Origin: Pseudomonas sp. MN1F
GTDB taxonomy: Bacteria > Pseudomonadota > Gammaproteobacteria > Pseudomonadales > Pseudomonadaceae
Length of the DNA: 64,000 nucleotides
NCBI RefSeq assembly: GCF_009391885.1
Contig: NZ_VZII01000003.1
Location: 95,545-159,544 of the forward strand
Direction of reading: 5' to 3'
In this document: in pieces, positions 18,231-26,879 of the stretch
Layout: every line of letters begins with the position of its first letter
Numbering within the stretch: position 1 is the first letter of the stretch
Translations under genes and position numbers: made by a program
The notes under the pieces: model-generated
What the model saw: the letters and a program-made list of their open reading frames with translations, nothing else
Databases searched by the model: none
What the model was told of the DNA's origin: nothing

Positions 18231-19982
18231 ATGAGCACACCTGCAGGATTCAAAGCTTCAGCAGCAGTCCCCGCTCAAACGCGGCTCAGCACGCTCGTCG
18301 CTCGTCCGGCACTGCTTGCCGGGGCAGTAGTCGCCGCCCTGGCATTGAGTATTGCCGGGCCTGGCGACGCCTGGGCCAAGGGTGGGACTGACAAGCCAGT
18401 CAAGGGGACGCCATCCCCCTTCACTACGCCCACATTGCCTGACCCGATTTTCGTCGACCCCTTGGCTATCCATGGCTTCGACATCACCGGCTTCATTCAG
18501 GACATGACTGTCGACAGCAGCAATAGCAACTGCCCGAATACCAGCAACCCGAACCGTTTGGGCGGTACGGTAGTGGTCAACGGCACAACCATTACCGTGC
18601 CCTGCAACTCGGTCATCCAGATGCCCGCCAATACACTCACCTGGGCGGAGTTCGTACACGGCGGCCCGCTGGGCCTTAAACAACTACCGGCCACTTACCC
18701 TTCATTTGAAGTGCATGTTGTCGGCAACACCGTCGCGGGTAAACAAATTGCCGGGTTGATCTTTGTCTCCCAGCAATCGGCCCAGGTCGGCAGTGGTTAT
18801 ATCAGCAGGATTGACCAGACCACCGGGAACATAGAAGTAACCAGTACCAACTCGCCGCAACCGACCGTCTTGCAGATCAACGACCCCAGCGGGCGTTTCG
18901 GTCGGGCCCAGAGCCCCGATCCGCGCTTCTCGGTGGATGACGCCAACCCGACCATTCACGCGGCAACGGGTTACCCGATGTGCGTCCCGCGGACCGGTGA
19001 CGACCCGCTCTGCCCACAGAAAAACCGGCCTAAAGTGGTGACACCGACCACCACCAACAACTGCCGCAACTTTGCCCAGGCTGGCGTGGCGTTGCCTGCG
19101 TCAGGTGAATTGACACCCCCGAAGGCAGGCCAGTTGTATTGCAGCCAGTTCGTCATGAAGCGCTTCAGTGACCCGACCCGGACCGCTACCGACCCGGACC
19201 CGACGCAACAAGTACCCTTTGAAGTCGGCGACTTCATCAGCTACTCCGGCACGCTGTTCAAATCGACCACCGCCGGTGTGCCGGACTTCATTTCCGCCCA
19301 CACCATCGAGGCCAACCTCGGCATCTACACCCAGCCGGGCTCTCAGCCCAGCTATCTGGCCATTGGCGAATTCGGCGTCGGCACCGCTGACCCGGCCGCG
19401 GTCGCCGTCAACGGTGCAGCTCAGGAAACCCAGGACCGCATCTTCCTCGAAGCCGAGACCACCGACGTCAAGACCCCGGTGGACATCTACCTGATCGATG
19501 TCGACCCTGCCACCGGCGTGCAACGCAACCGCTGGATCACGCCGTTTGAAATGACCGGGGAATGCGACCCTGCCAGCGTGCTGGCGGCTACCTGTGCCGG
19601 CGCTTCAGGCGGAATCACCACGCAAAACGTTGGCCCACAGCCACAACGCGCACGGTTGCGTGCGTCCAAGGCACCAACCGGCCTGCTCAGCCAGCCAACC
19701 CGTACCTTGCGGGTGGTCGCTCGCTCACTGTGCGTACCCACCAACACCCTCCCGCAACCCGGGGTCGATAGCTGCCTGCAAAACGCCGGCCGCCTGACCG
19801 TCGCCAACGGCCTGACTGCCGGGCAGTACGTGGCCCCGGTGTTCGAGTTCATCTTCCCGGAAAACGTCAAGCCAGGGGACGAGATTGTGCCCAATGACTT
19901 CTGGCACCTGGCGTTCCTGCGCAACGGCGAAGGCAGCACCACCCCGACCGGGGTTGGCGCGCTGGAACCAACGCCTTGGTGA
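18231..19982 (+). CDS. Large secreted protein of unknown function
   Basis: Protein of 583 residues starting at the ATG after GGAG at 18221. A long N-region is followed by a hydrophobic stretch (RPALLAGAVVAALALSIAGPGDAWAKGG) that looks like a Sec signal peptide with cleavage near AWA. The mature part is rich in Pro, Thr, Asn and Asp, contains several cysteines in pairs (NCPNTSN/TVPCNS; CDPAS/TCAG) and short repeated beta-like segments; no catalytic motif is evident. It lies directly against the left end of the tRNA-Ser island, but its GC-rich codon use is that of the host. I do not recognise the family; extracellular or outer-surface location is likely. Confidence 0.7.
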   Translation: MSTPAGFKASAAVPAQTRLSTLVARPALLAGAVVAALALSIAGPGDAWAKGGTDKPVKGTPSPFTTPTLPDPIFVDPLAIHGFDITGFIQDMTVDSSNSNCPNTSNPNRLGGTVVVNGTTITVPCNSVIQMPANTLTWAEFVHGGPLGLKQLPATYPSFEVHVVGNTVAGKQIAGLIFVSQQSAQVGSGYISRIDQTTGNIEVTSTNSPQPTVLQINDPSGRFGRAQSPDPRFSVDDANPTIHAATGYPMCVPRTGDDPLCPQKNRPKVVTPTTTNNCRNFAQAGVALPASGELTPPKAGQLYCSQFVMKRFSDPTRTATDPDPTQQVPFEVGDFISYSGTLFKSTTAGVPDFISAHTIEANLGIYTQPGSQPSYLAIGEFGVGTADPAAVAVNGAAQETQDRIFLEAETTDVKTPVDIYLIDVDPATGVQRNRWITPFEMTGECDPASVLAATCAGASGGITTQNVGPQPQRARLRASKAPTGLLSQPTRTLRVVARSLCVPTNTLPQPGVDSCLQNAGRLTVANGLTAGQYVAPVFEFIFPENVKPGDEIVPNDFWHLAFLRNGEGSTTPTGVGALEPTPW

Positions 19983-20005
19983 GTTGAAACGCAGATAAAA
20001 CGCTA

Positions 20006-20070
20006 GAAACGAAAAAGCCCCGCAGACGTTAATCTGCGGGGCTTGATCTTGTATGGCGGAGAGATAGGGA
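20006..20070. repeat. attL: 65-bp direct repeat at left end of genomic island
   Basis: This 65-bp segment recurs at 31995-32059 with one mismatch (position 20045). Its last 17 bp (20054-20070) copy the 3' end of the tRNA-Ser gene, and it also carries the tRNA's terminator hairpin at 20015-20044. The pair defines an island of 11,989 bp inserted by a tyrosine recombinase at the tRNA 3' end. Confidence 0.95.
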
Positions 20071-20130
20071 CTCACCATAAACCACCCAGCAACCCTTTAA
20101 ACCCAGCAACATCTGGCCTTTATCGCCAAA

Positions 20131-20153
20131 TTACGTACAATCTCTACGTACAA
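20131..20153 (+). repeat. Paired 10-bp repeats, candidate integrase arm sites (left)
   Basis: TTACGTACAA and CTACGTACAA start 13 bp apart, 60 bp inside attL. The same pair with the same spacing and orientation occurs at the right end (31968-31990). This is the arrangement expected of arm-type integrase or excisionase sites. Confidence 0.65.
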
Positions 20154-20176
20154 TCAATTCAGTTTCGGCTCCCTCC

Positions 20177-21628
20177 ATGGCAAACAACCTTGAGCTTCAA
20201 GGCGGCACCTACCACGTTCGCCTCGCTATCCCCTCAGACGTGCAACATGCATTCGGTAATCGTCGCATCCTCTCTCGTTCCCTCCAGACTGGCAGTCACA
20301 AAGAAGCGATGAACCTCCGCCTACCGATCTTGGCCACATGGAAGGCACAGATCACCGCTGCACGCGAAGGTGAACCACTGCCAGCCGATTGGCAGGAGCC
20401 ATTCATCCAGAAGCTGCAAGCCGTTGATGATCACATCAAGAAGATGAAGTGGGAGGAAATTGAGGGCATATCTGATGATCCAGAGGTGAGCGACGATGAA
20501 CTTGAGGCGTTCAAACGCCTTGATCCTGAACTGCTGAACGTATTGGTAGAGCTGTTCAGGATGCGTCAACAGGAACCAAGGGGTGATTTCAAGCTGATTG
20601 AAGACCTTGGGCAAATGAACAAGGTGTACGAGAAGTGGTTGCTCACGTGCAAGTACTCCGTCCCTGCTGAAGTCGAGAAAGAGATGAATGAACTCATCTC
20701 CAACCCTACGGCATACAAAGCTAGATCCCCAATCACGGCGGCACGCCTGAAGGAGTTCCGCAGCTACCGGGAATCCCGCCAGATAGCTGCCAAGACGATT
20801 GCTCAGCAGGAAGCGAAGCTTCAACACCTATCCACTCACCTCAAGCAGACAGGGCAGCCGCTGGACTTCGATTGCGTCACTGCGTGGCTTGATACACTGA
20901 CGGTCACCAGCAAAACGAAGCAGCAGTATCTGTTGGCAGGCAGCGTGTTTTGGAAATGGGCGAGCAAGCATGACGCAAGGTGGCGGGAGCAATACAAGGA
21001 TCGAGTGAATCCATTCGAGAATCACGACCTTCCACAGCTGCGAGGTAAAGCGAAGAAAGACGCCGCTCGACTGGCGTTCACAATCGAGGAACTTAGCCAA
21101 CTGCACACGGAAGCTGAGGGCCAGGGCAATCAAGCTCTCGCTGACCTGATCGCGTTGGGCACCTACACCGGTGCACGGATCGAAGAGCTTGTTCAGCTTC
21201 GTGTCGAACATCTGATCAAGTGCGAGGGCATACGCTGCATCGACATCACAGACAGTAAGACGGCTGCGGGTATCCGCGTCGTACCTGTACACCCTGCACT
21301 GGCTGAGGTGGTGGCACGGTTAGCAGCTGACTCTGTAGATGGCTTCCTCATACCAACAACCTGCCGCAACCAATATGGGATCAGGTCTGATGCACTCTCG
21401 AAAGCGTTCGGTCGGCTAAAGACATCACTTGGCTTCGGTAGTAAGCATGTCTTCCATTCCATCCGTGCGTCTGCCATCACACATCTTGTACGTGCGGATG
21501 TGGCAGACCGACTGATCAAAGAGCTGGTAGGACATGAAACAGGCACCGTCACTTTCGATGTTTACAGCCAAGGCTCATCGGCCAAACAGAAGCTTGATGC
21601 AATTTCCAAGCTCCCCAGCCTAACGTGA
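20177..21628 (+). CDS. Tyrosine recombinase (phage-type integrase) of the island
   Basis: Site-specific integrase of 483 residues. The N-terminus (NNLELQGGTYHVRLAIPSDVQHAFG) is the DUF6538-like segment of many tRNA-targeting integrases, then a SAM-like core-binding domain at about 200-290. The catalytic domain shows Arg in YTGARIEELVQL, HSIRAS (H-x-x-R), GHE and the nucleophilic Tyr in FDVYSQG. It begins 107 bp inside attL and reads into the island, the standard arrangement. All catalytic residues are present, so the island may still be mobile. Confidence 0.95.
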   Translation: MANNLELQGGTYHVRLAIPSDVQHAFGNRRILSRSLQTGSHKEAMNLRLPILATWKAQITAAREGEPLPADWQEPFIQKLQAVDDHIKKMKWEEIEGISDDPEVSDDELEAFKRLDPELLNVLVELFRMRQQEPRGDFKLIEDLGQMNKVYEKWLLTCKYSVPAEVEKEMNELISNPTAYKARSPITAARLKEFRSYRESRQIAAKTIAQQEAKLQHLSTHLKQTGQPLDFDCVTAWLDTLTVTSKTKQQYLLAGSVFWKWASKHDARWREQYKDRVNPFENHDLPQLRGKAKKDAARLAFTIEELSQLHTEAEGQGNQALADLIALGTYTGARIEELVQLRVEHLIKCEGIRCIDITDSKTAAGIRVVPVHPALAEVVARLAADSVDGFLIPTTCRNQYGIRSDALSKAFGRLKTSLGFGSKHVFHSIRASAITHLVRADVADRLIKELVGHETGTVTFDVYSQGSSAKQKLDAISKLPSLT

Positions 21629-21749
21629 GCGTTACGTCACAGCTTCTGACGTGAAGAGTGACGCCCTCAGCGATATACACCCACCGGGCATGTATCTTGG
21701 GGCTGTAACTCGGCGCAGTAATGGCGAGCCAGGCCCCATAGACAGGGCT

Positions 21750-22628
21750 TCAGCCCGATTTGCTCGGCGCAGCTTTCAGCACCAGTGGCAGGGCCGGTGA
21801 GGCCACATCTGCCCCTGGAACACATGCCACGGATAGCACCGAGTGTTTCGCCTGGATGCTCTCAGACATACACCTGATCGCTCGGGGGTTGGCCTGAATG
21901 GATGCCTGCACAGGATGAGCGACAGACGAGGGGGCATCTACTGGGGGTACATCTGCGGTCTGCCAACTCCAAAATCCGACCACAATCGCACAGGCAGCAT
22001 ATAACATCGGGAACAGATGCTCAGTGAACCAAGGGGCCAAGATCACCCCCTTGATGAACGATACTCCCCGTGAGTACGCTACTAAGATCAATGACGGATC
22101 GATCAGAGCTCTGGTGCCGTTCCTGCCTGCCTTTGAACCACTCTCGGAGGTCCATTCTATGGGTAAACTAAACTCAATTATTACTCCCCGTGGCAGTAGC
22201 ATCCGCCAACCATCCCTCTTCGGTTTGTCCCTATACGGTGAACCTGTGGCCCGGGTCTTAAATCCCGTGATACCCGAAATATCATGACCCTTCATGAAAT
22301 CTTTCCAAGCTATACGGTGCAATTCACGGCTGTAATAAAACCTAGCCACCCGACACAGGGTTTGGTTGAAAAGATCTTCGAAGTCTTTACCGGGCTTACG
22401 CCAATCCTCAGGCAAGTGCTGGATGTAGCGGCAGAAAAAATAAATGTTGGCTACCGCTAGCACAAGCCAGAGGTTATGGGTGTTGGCGGTGAACTTGATG
22501 GAGTTACCCAGCAGCGAGAGAGTGTTCATCTCTGCCTTGAAATACCACAGAGCAAGCAACATAGTGGAGAACACCATGAGGAAGCTACGCGCCTTCTTGA
22601 AGCTGCCCTCGTCGAAATCTGATCCCAT
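21750..22628 (-). CDS. Island membrane protein of unknown function
   Basis: Protein of 292 residues with hydrophobic segments near residues 15-33, 50-67 and 205-222, and a cytoplasmic-looking middle rich in Arg and Lys (RVARFYYSRELHRIAWKDFMKGHDI). The C-terminal 75 residues are low-complexity Pro/Ala/Ser. It is convergent with the integrase gene and separated from it by 120 bp. I do not recognise the family. Membrane proteins in this position on small islands are often cargo for phage defence, but nothing in the sequence proves that here. Confidence 0.65.
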   Translation of the reverse strand: MGSDFDEGSFKKARSFLMVFSTMLLALWYFKAEMNTLSLLGNSIKFTANTHNLWLVLAVANIYFFCRYIQHLPEDWRKPGKDFEDLFNQTLCRVARFYYSRELHRIAWKDFMKGHDISGITGFKTRATGSPYRDKPKRDGWRMLLPRGVIIEFSLPIEWTSESGSKAGRNGTRALIDPSLILVAYSRGVSFIKGVILAPWFTEHLFPMLYAACAIVVGFWSWQTADVPPVDAPSSVAHPVQASIQANPRAIRCMSESIQAKHSVLSVACVPGADVASPALPLVLKAAPSKSG

Positions 22629-22659
22629 ACCCTACCGCCCTAAGCATCCAAAAGCGCGG

Positions 22660-22912
22660 ATGGTAGCACCCTGTCCCGCCGCCAACAGCCGATTGCATGG
22701 GGCGGGGTGTGTCTTCTACACCAGGAGGGAAAATAACCTGCCTCGGTTCTAGCGGAATGCCTAAGCGGCCCGCCCTCCAGTCACTGTGTACGCTAGGATT
22801 CGGTAAATAGCTTCAGCGGTCATGTAGGCAAGAGAAGCCCGCACAGAAGCAGGCTAATGGCAAAGATAAATAGGTTAGCTCTTGGTAGCACGCTTCACCG
22901 TGTACCCCATGT
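22660..22912. repeat. Degenerate long repeat, copy A
   Basis: Roughly 250 bp that aligns, at what looks like about 65-70 percent identity with small gaps, to 24505-24766. Shared anchors are CCCGCCGCC(A/G)ACAGC, a stretch reading GAAGCCCGCAC, and GTTAGCTCTT. Its right end encodes, on the minus strand, a tail ending KRATKS like the serine recombinase C-terminus (KRELKS), so it is probably a remnant of a second recombinase gene end. Confidence 0.6.
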
Positions 22913-22920
22913 CATGCGTC
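22876..22920 (-). pseudogene. Remnant of a serine recombinase 3' end
   Basis: On the minus strand the last codons read YTVKRATKS-stop, matching in position and spacing the end of the intact recombinase gene at 24731 (YRIKRELKS-stop). Only a few codons can be recognised; upstream sequence has diverged. It supports a duplication or exchange event. Confidence 0.4.
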
Positions 22921-23470
22921 GTGGGCTATGGGTAGCAGGAGCTCGATGGCTACGGATCACCTTGCACGCATAGTCGTCGAGGTTCACCAATTCGAATTCA
23001 GCGCCGGCAATTCGCCGCTATAGATACGCACAGGCATCGAGTGAACTGTTTTTTGTTGCAACGTACACGCCCGAAAAATTCTGCATGCAAGGCAACACCC
23101 CAGCGAAAAACAGTGCACACCCCTAGGTACTAGGCCTACAGCGAATACCCACCATTCACTCACAAAGTACGCACAACTTATCCACAGGTGGTCGCCTTGC
23201 AAAAACCCACACAACCGCATTATCTTGTACCCCAGAAACGCAACACCCCCAACATGTGGGGGTGGTAGAGGTAAGCTAGCGAGCTGAGCACGGTCTGTCG
23301 CCAAACTTCACGTGCCCTGCTCGCCCTCCCCGATACGCGCATTTCTAAGAACGCATGAATCTGGGCAGGTGGTCATTAAGCCAATAGCGTGACCGTCACG
23401 TCAATACACATTCTGTGTACTGATCGTCACGCCCAGAGGATTGCACCTACTGCAATTCCTATAGAGAGCA
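22921..23470. other. Island non-coding region with DnaA-box-like site and hairpins
   Basis: About 550 bp without a convincing gene. It holds a perfect DnaA box (23178-23186), a hairpin with arms CCCCCA and TGGGGG near 23247-23263, and a longer imperfect inverted repeat with complementary AACTGTTTTT and AAAAACAGT arms around 23045-23120. Two adjacent palindromes, CGTGAC-C-GTCACG and TACACA-TTC-TGTGTA, lie at about 23388-23421. The last two are upstream of a small open frame and look like operators. Confidence 0.5.
23178..23186 (+). promoter_or_regulatory. DnaA-box-like site
   Basis: TTATCCACA, the strict DnaA consensus, within the non-coding island region. A single 9-mer may be chance; no cluster of boxes was seen. 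Confidence 0.35.
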
Positions 23471-23626
23471 ATGACTACCATGCGTAGACGCCATCCTCGC
23501 CGCTCGTCGGCACCCCACAACAAAACCGTGTACGTTCACGCCTATCCACGCTTCCGCTTCGGCCGCTGGGAGCATGTCTGCCAGCATTACCGCAGCGCTC
23601 CGCAGCAGCTGACATTCGAGTTCTAA
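23471..23626 (+). CDS. Small basic protein, hypothetical
   Basis: A 51-codon frame (MTTMRRRHPRRSS start, QQLTFEF end) with GAGAG nine bases before the ATG and two palindromes upstream. The protein is rich in Arg, His and Tyr (about a quarter basic), as in nucleic-acid-binding peptides. The overlapping minus-strand frame has no ribosome site. The gene is plausible but unproven. Confidence 0.45.
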   Translation: MTTMRRRHPRRSSAPHNKTVYVHAYPRFRFGRWEHVCQHYRSAPQQLTFEF

Positions 23627-23674
23627 TCTAACCAGGCCACATCCGCAGGGGTGTGGCCCCCCTAGGAAATACGA

Positions 23675-24106
23675 ATGACCGACCACCAAAGCCGCGTCGA
23701 TCAGCTGGTGACGCTTCACAACGAAGCCGCTAGCAAATTCGATTACTTCATCCTCGGTGCAACCCTAGCTGCATGTGCCTACCTTGCACAGACAAACCCT
23801 TACGGTCGAATCGGCTTGAACGAAGAGACCTTCCTGCTAGCGAGCCTGCTCATCTTCGCTGCCAGTGCAGCATGTGGGTTTAAACGCATCGAAGCGACAA
23901 TCAACTACCAACGCATAAACGCTCTCGCCCTCGACCACCCTAGCCATGAAGTTCGTGCAAAGCGGCTAGCGAAGCTGGATGAAAAGCGTGATGCCCAGCA
24001 CTGGTATAAAGCGCGTAACGTTATGCTCGTTCTAGGCTTGGGGTGCTACCTCGTGACCAAAGTATGGGCCACGTACCAAAGCAATGGATGGATACCAGTT
24101 AATTAA
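23675..24106 (+). CDS. Small membrane protein, hypothetical
   Basis: Protein of 143 residues with hydrophobic segments at about 24-42, 52-70 and 112-130, and a soluble loop rich in Arg, Lys and Asp between the second and third (INYQRINALALDHPSHEVRAKRLAKLDEKRDAQHWY). The layout (short N-terminal helix, hairpin of membrane helices, charged coil) recalls SLATT-like effector proteins of nucleotide-signal defence systems, but I cannot show homology. Followed after 18 bp by a secreted-protein gene, so the two probably form an operon. Confidence 0.6.
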   Translation: MTDHQSRVDQLVTLHNEAASKFDYFILGATLAACAYLAQTNPYGRIGLNEETFLLASLLIFAASAACGFKRIEATINYQRINALALDHPSHEVRAKRLAKLDEKRDAQHWYKARNVMLVLGLGCYLVTKVWATYQSNGWIPVN

Positions 24107-24124
24107 CCAAGGAAGACAATCTCA

Positions 24125-24499
24125 ATGCTCCGTACGTCCGCCTTGTTAGCGCTTCTCGCCTCTTCATCAACACTCGCCGCCTACTACACTGAAGCACCTG
24201 ACCCGGCCTACGAGAAAGCGAGCATTGCCCTCTTCTGCATGAACCACTTCTACAACCGCACGAAGGGGCATCTTGGACTTCAAGCCGGAATGGCGGCACA
24301 ACAAGACCTCGCCAAGCAACTGACTTCACTCCCTGACGGCGAGAAGCTTGCAGATAACCTCAGGCTAGCCCTGGACTCGATGACAAAGGACGAAGGCAAT
24401 AAGGCAGTCTCGCCCTTTTGTTGGCAATACATCCCATCAGATCACGGCCTGACGTCGGACCAGATCGAACACTTCCTGAAACACAGCTCCCTAGACTGA
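24125..24499 (+). CDS. Small secreted protein, hypothetical
   Basis: Protein of 124 residues with a short signal peptide (MLRTSALLALLASSSTLAA) and a mature part of about 105 residues with two cysteines (LFCMNHFYNRTKG, SPFCWQYIPSDHG), likely a disulfide in the periplasm. AAGGAAG precedes the ATG. It lies 18 bp after the small membrane protein gene. Family not recognised; the pair is framed by the two degenerate long repeats. Confidence 0.6.
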   Translation: MLRTSALLALLASSSTLAAYYTEAPDPAYEKASIALFCMNHFYNRTKGHLGLQAGMAAQQDLAKQLTSLPDGEKLADNLRLALDSMTKDEGNKAVSPFCWQYIPSDHGLTSDQIEHFLKHSSLD

Positions 24500-24504
24500 G
24501 ATAC

Positions 24505-24766
24505 CCGCCCCGCCGCCGACAGCGGGTTGCTTGGGGTGGGGGTCACCCTGTACGCCAGCCAGAAAAATAATACTGAGCCTCCTGCTCTGGGACCTGTCAG
24601 TTCTACCCGAACTATCAAGCACCCCACTCTCCCTCTCAACGGGAACGCTGGTTTTCTATAAATAACCTCTGAGGCAGTCCAGGCACGACGAAGCCCGCAC
24701 TGAGGCGCGCTGTAAACACAGGTGAATCTGTTAGCTCTTCAACTCACGCTTGATCCTGTAAACAGT
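24505..24766. repeat. Degenerate long repeat, copy B
   Basis: Partner of the segment at 22660-22912. It runs from just after the secreted-protein gene stop into the 3' end of the serine recombinase gene (minus strand). Together the copies bracket the two-gene cassette 23675-24499 and the non-coding region to its left. Confidence 0.6.
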
Positions 24767-25369
24767 GGCCACACCGCACTCAGCGAGCTTAGCGACATCA
24801 TCAGCTGACATGGTTGGGTGCTTCGCCATGATGGCAGTCACCTTCTCCCACATTGCAGTGTTCTTACCCTTACCCGCAGGCTTCCACTCAGGATCAGCTG
24901 CACGCTTGTTCTCCAAGCCCTGCTTGATCCGTTCAACACGCTTCTCCTGATCGAGCCTTGCCATTGTCGCCATCAGGTCGAGAAGCATGTTGTTAATCAC
25001 TTCCATGATCTGGCCGGTGATCCCTCTGTCTTCAACCATCATATGACTGGTGGGCAGATCAGCGATGACCAGACGCAACCCCTTACCCCTAATCGTGGCC
25101 TTGAGAGTTTCCCAATCAACCTGAGACAGACGGGATAAACGGTCTACAGACTCAACCAGCAACACCTCACCCTTCTCAGCTGTATCAAGCAGGCGCATCA
25201 GCTCAGGGCGGTTGAGCTTGGTGCCGCTGATGTTCTCGCTGTAGGTGCCGGCTACCGACAAGCCCTTCTCAGCAGCGAACGCCTCAAGCAGCGACTTGGC
25301 ACGAAGCGCATCCTGATCCTTGGTAGAGGCACGGAGATACAGATGGGCCTTAGGGCTGCTGACGTTCAT
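24731..25369 (-). CDS. Serine recombinase (resolvase/invertase family)
   Basis: Recombinase of 212 residues. The N-terminal catalytic domain shows the nucleophile Ser15 in LYLRASTKDQ and the arginine-rich VESVDRLSRLSQVDWE motif. A long helix follows, then a C-terminal helix-turn-helix (IMAKHPTMSADDVAKLAECGVATVYRIKREL). The size fits small resolvases and invertases that act on short dyad sites. Two adjacent dyads lie just upstream (25389-25422). It may resolve island dimers or rearrange cargo; which one is not shown by the sequence. Confidence 0.9.
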   Translation of the reverse strand: MNVSSPKAHLYLRASTKDQDALRAKSLLEAFAAEKGLSVAGTYSENISGTKLNRPELMRLLDTAEKGEVLLVESVDRLSRLSQVDWETLKATIRGKGLRLVIADLPTSHMMVEDRGITGQIMEVINNMLLDLMATMARLDQEKRVERIKQGLENKRAADPEWKPAGKGKNTAMWEKVTAIMAKHPTMSADDVAKLAECGVATVYRIKRELKS

Positions 25370-25388
25370 GGCGATCTATCCTTTGTAG

Positions 25389-25422
25389 TCTATTTCGATA
25401 GATCAATGATAATACGATCATT
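25389..25422. promoter_or_regulatory. Twin dyads upstream of the serine recombinase
   Basis: TCTATTTCGATAGA and AATGAT-N6-ATCATT lie 2 bp apart, 20 bp upstream of the recombinase start. This could be a res-type recombination site, an operator, or both. Confidence 0.45.
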
Positions 25423-25580
25423 TAGCTATCCGCAATAGACTTCTGATAGAACGCACACGCCAGCTCTCTCACTACCAAACAAGTAGACTCCTCTGATAGT
25501 GAGCGTGAAGTGAGATGCAGCAGGAATGTCTCATGTGCAGCCGTAGGTGATCAGGCTTCGACTGCAAGGTGAGTCAGCTC

Positions 25581-25781
25581 TTAATGATTGACCAATTCAC
25601 GGCCAATGGCTGTGATTTTAAGATGTTCGTACTTGTTACCATCGAAGCTTGAGACGTCATAACCAGTTACAAGGCCGTTCTGGATAAGTCGCGTACAAGT
25701 GTCGAATTCCTCACCCTCCGCCACCTCCTGCCCTTCGTGGACAGCAAGCAGCAGGCTGCGTTCTACCTCGAATAGATTCAT
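25581..25781 (-). CDS. Small acidic protein, hypothetical
   Basis: Protein of 66 residues (start MNLFEVERSLLLAVHEGQ) with a helical N-terminus, then VTGYDVSSFDGNKYEHLKITAIGRELV, which reads like a small winged-helix tail (two strands and an ITAIGREL helix, common in such proteins). A GGAGG-like site precedes the ATG. Possibly a small DNA-binding protein; family not recognised. Confidence 0.55.
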   Translation of the reverse strand: MNLFEVERSLLLAVHEGQEVAEGEEFDTCTRLIQNGLVTGYDVSSFDGNKYEHLKITAIGRELVNH

Positions 25782-25929
25782 ATTTCAAACCTCCGGTTAT
25801 GCAGGGAAGAGCTTCGCTGCTAAACACATACGAACATAAGAGCGGCCATTAAACCAATACCACTGATCATAAATATATTGACAAGCGCGCACAACCACGA
25901 ACTTGCAGTTAATTGTGGTTTTACTCGGG

Positions 25930-26142
25930 TCAGTCACTGTCGATTGCCCTAAGCGCCTCAATGCCCTTGGCAATGCCTTCTGCATTCGTATCGAGAGTGG
26001 CGAGTACGGTCAGTACGTTGTCATGTATATGCGTGGACCCTCGTTGGCTAATCCACAAGCTCACCTCTTCGATTGCTGCACGTATGGCGATCTGGTTCAG
26101 GTGCAGCAGCTCCAGGGCATCCGCCGTGATCCGGTCATTCAT
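25930..26142 (-). CDS. Small helical protein, hypothetical
   Basis: Protein of 70 residues (MNDRITADALELLHLNQIAIRAAIEEVSLWI) predicted helical and acidic, with AAGGAGA upstream of the ATG. No family recognised. About 290 bp of sequence without a clear gene lies between it and the next gene upstream; a short open frame there is not supported. Confidence 0.5.
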   Translation of the reverse strand: MNDRITADALELLHLNQIAIRAAIEEVSLWISQRGSTHIHDNVLTVLATLDTNAEGIAKGIEALRAIDSD

Positions 26143-26436
26143 GGATGTCTCCTTGTCTGGTGTCTGGCTCCATCGTAGCAGATGGTTGATCTGGCTATCT
26201 GGGGCCTGGGGATTCGTGCCAAGCCGACATAAACGGGAAATTCAAGATAAAATTCGCATTTACTGTGCAGAAACTCAAACTTGAGCGGAAATAGCGTGGC
26301 AAGCTTGGCACCAGCAAGCCACACCCTAGAGATAATGCGGGGTGCAGCGAACCGGATAGAACAATCACGGCAATGCCAGCGGTTTCAACCCGAAGTTTTC
26401 AGGGGGTTTCCACTAGGTAAACGCAGGTTATCCAAA

Positions 26437-26823
26437 CTACTGTCCGTTACGATTTCTCTTGGACGGGAAGACCATGGGGATCGTGAACTGGATACGGGAT
26501 GCCTGTCCGGTTTTATCCGTAACACCACCTCCCGCATTGAGGCCCAAAGATGCAATACCAACCTTCAGTCCCGCACCTCCCTTCGTCTCTCCCTCTGTGG
26601 TTACTGCCACATCGAAACTTACCCGCTCGACAAGACGTGTTTGCGAGATCTTTCTGCCGTCATCCGGCGTGAGAGTTCGACCGTAGCCTTGTGCATCGCT
26701 AGAGTATGTCTCTAACCTTGTGGGGTTAACCTCAGCATCCGTATTGGCCAACGCTTCGCTCGCCTGGAGAATCCCTTCCGCAATCTGCGTCAGGCTATTG
26801 GCAATGAAGTCCTTTAGATCCAT
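26437..26823 (-). CDS. Trypco2-like domain protein, hypothetical
   Basis: Protein of 128 residues from the ATG at 26823, eight bases after AGGAG. The pattern is an N-terminal helix (LKDFIANSLTQIAEGILQASEAL), a VERVSFDVAVTT strand, a glycine-rich middle (GGAGLKVGIASLGLNAGGG) and a final SRIQFTIPMVFP strand. It resembles the small trypsin-co-occurring (trypco2-type) domain family found next to peptidases and conflict systems. The match is by eye only. No peptidase gene is adjacent. Confidence 0.55.
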   Translation of the reverse strand: MDLKDFIANSLTQIAEGILQASEALANTDAEVNPTRLETYSSDAQGYGRTLTPDDGRKISQTRLVERVSFDVAVTTEGETKGGAGLKVGIASLGLNAGGGVTDKTGQASRIQFTIPMVFPSKRNRNGQ

Positions 26824-26879
26824 GAACAGCTCCTGCAACTGAATGTTGGGTGAAACACCAGCATAGCTGCTTCAAACAT

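Noticed and set aside
20012..20080. Second functional tRNA-Ser at the left island end
   Set aside because: Only 17 bases of the tRNA 3' end are present; identity stops at 20070.
23459..23719. 86-codon minus-strand frame
   Set aside because: No ribosome site; it overlaps the better-supported small plus-strand frame and the start of the gene at 23675.
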